Part shown: piece by piece, positions 63,384-64,000 of the stretch
How the letters are laid out: each line of letters begins with the position of its first letter
Position numbering within the stretch: position 1 is the first letter of the stretch
From: Ostrinia nubilalis
Lineage: Eukaryota > Arthropoda > Insecta > Lepidoptera > Crambidae
Direction of reading: 5' to 3'
Length of the DNA stretch: 64,000 bases
Assembly: GCF_963855985.1 (NCBI RefSeq)
Contig: NC_087092.1
Span: forward strand, 13,640,001 to 13,704,000
Position numbers and translations under genes: made by a program
Notes under the pieces: generated by a model
What the model was told of the DNA's origin: nothing
Seen by the model: the letters and a program-made list of their open reading frames with translations, nothing else
The model's database searches: none

Positions 63384-64000
63384 ACTAAGTACCGGCGCGG
63401 TCGTTGTTCAAATAGGAGTATTAAACTGAAACCGGCGCTCCTCGTAAACAGCTTTATCTTATTTGTGACAATTAAAGCGGAGGCCTTATCAGCGCCGATA
63501 AAGTCCGTTGCTGGGTCATGACCATTATTTGCTAGATTGTTTACTGACTAAAATTATATCACAATTTACACTAAAGTTACGCAGTTAGGTATAATATCTA
63601 CAGAATTTGATAACATAGAGTACTTTGGTGTAAAATCGATGGAACTTATTACTGGAATTATTTTAATTAATGTTACAGTTTACATTTAAACAAAGATAAC
63701 ACTTTATTTGCAGTCTGTCTGTGAGCCAAAGTTTTTAGTACTCTTTGCCAGTTTATGTCTAGAGTAATATTTATTAATACTATTATAGCACTAAAATGAA
63801 GAATAAAGAAGAGAGATAAATGAAATAAAAACACTTGAATAATAAATACTTATGAAATATTTGTACTTTTAAACATTTTTACAACAACATAGACTTTTCT
63901 GTATCTATATTAAATTTAAAGTACCTTTAAACTAACACATAATTGAACACTACTTGTATCACATGATGGAACAGAAGCTTTTTTCAACTTTTTCGTCTTT
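63384..64000 (-). promoter_or_regulatory. 5' flank of ALDH7A1
   Basis: Should contain the 5'UTR and promoter of ALDH7A1. AT-rich beyond 63520. GC-rich with repeated GATAA/TTATC (about 63450-63500) just upstream of the start. No other gene recognised. Confidence 0.4.

Overview
The window is nuclear DNA of an insect, most likely a moth or butterfly. It is AT-rich with GC-rich exons, short introns with GT/AG borders and metazoan single-copy genes. It is also heavily loaded with inverted-repeat transposons and with interspersed repeats of the TTTGCCCGCGGCTTC...TATAATATTAGTA type that I associate with Lepidoptera. No bacterial, viral, CRISPR or convincing tRNA/rRNA feature was seen.

Layout: (1) 1-2.96 kb, 3' end of a SERCA calcium pump (+) with a long 3'UTR and a candidate alternative C-terminal exon. 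(2) 3.8-6.1 kb, a TTAA-flanked piggyBac-like element with nested repeats. (3) 6.3-16.5 kb, a compact cluster of five housekeeping genes in alternating orientation: Tantalus-like (+), neuferricin (-), mitochondrial 3-oxoacyl-ACP synthase OXSM (+), GGNBP2-like (-) and SBDS (+). It has two head-to-head promoters and two tail-to-tail ends. (4) 17.1-37.2 kb, one 20 kb BTB transcription-factor gene (+). Its shared BTB exons can be joined, in correct phase, either to a two-C2H2-finger terminal exon or to a BEN-domain set of exons. Its introns hold a 1 kb palindrome, partial exon duplications and several MITEs. (5) 37.2-43.1 kb, a probable long 3'UTR, LINE debris and a hAT element. (6) 43.4-51.7 kb, INIP (SOSS-C) followed after only 7 nt by METTL5, an arrangement suggesting a dicistronic mRNA. 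METTL5 intron 3 is 6.7 kb and is a nest of elements inside elements. (7) 52.3-63.4 kb, ALDH7A1/antiquitin (-), eight exons, with introns holding an inverted-duplicated Tc1-like element, a hAT element containing a MITE, and other foldback repeats.

The genes do not form one pathway. Several share themes: translation and ribosomes (SBDS, METTL5), mitochondria (OXSM, ALDH7A1 with a presequence), DNA repair (INIP) and chromatin/transcription (Tantalus-like, BTB-BEN/ZF). Exon models were built by hand. For every multi-exon gene the phases close exactly and the summed CDS is a multiple of three.

The most striking structures are four hAT-type insertions with perfect 8-bp target duplications, two piggyBac-like elements with TTAA, a Tc1-like element made of two opposed transposase 5' halves, three copies of one 215-bp MITE lying close to exon borders, and a hairpin in BTB intron 1 carrying an antisense match to BTB exon 2.
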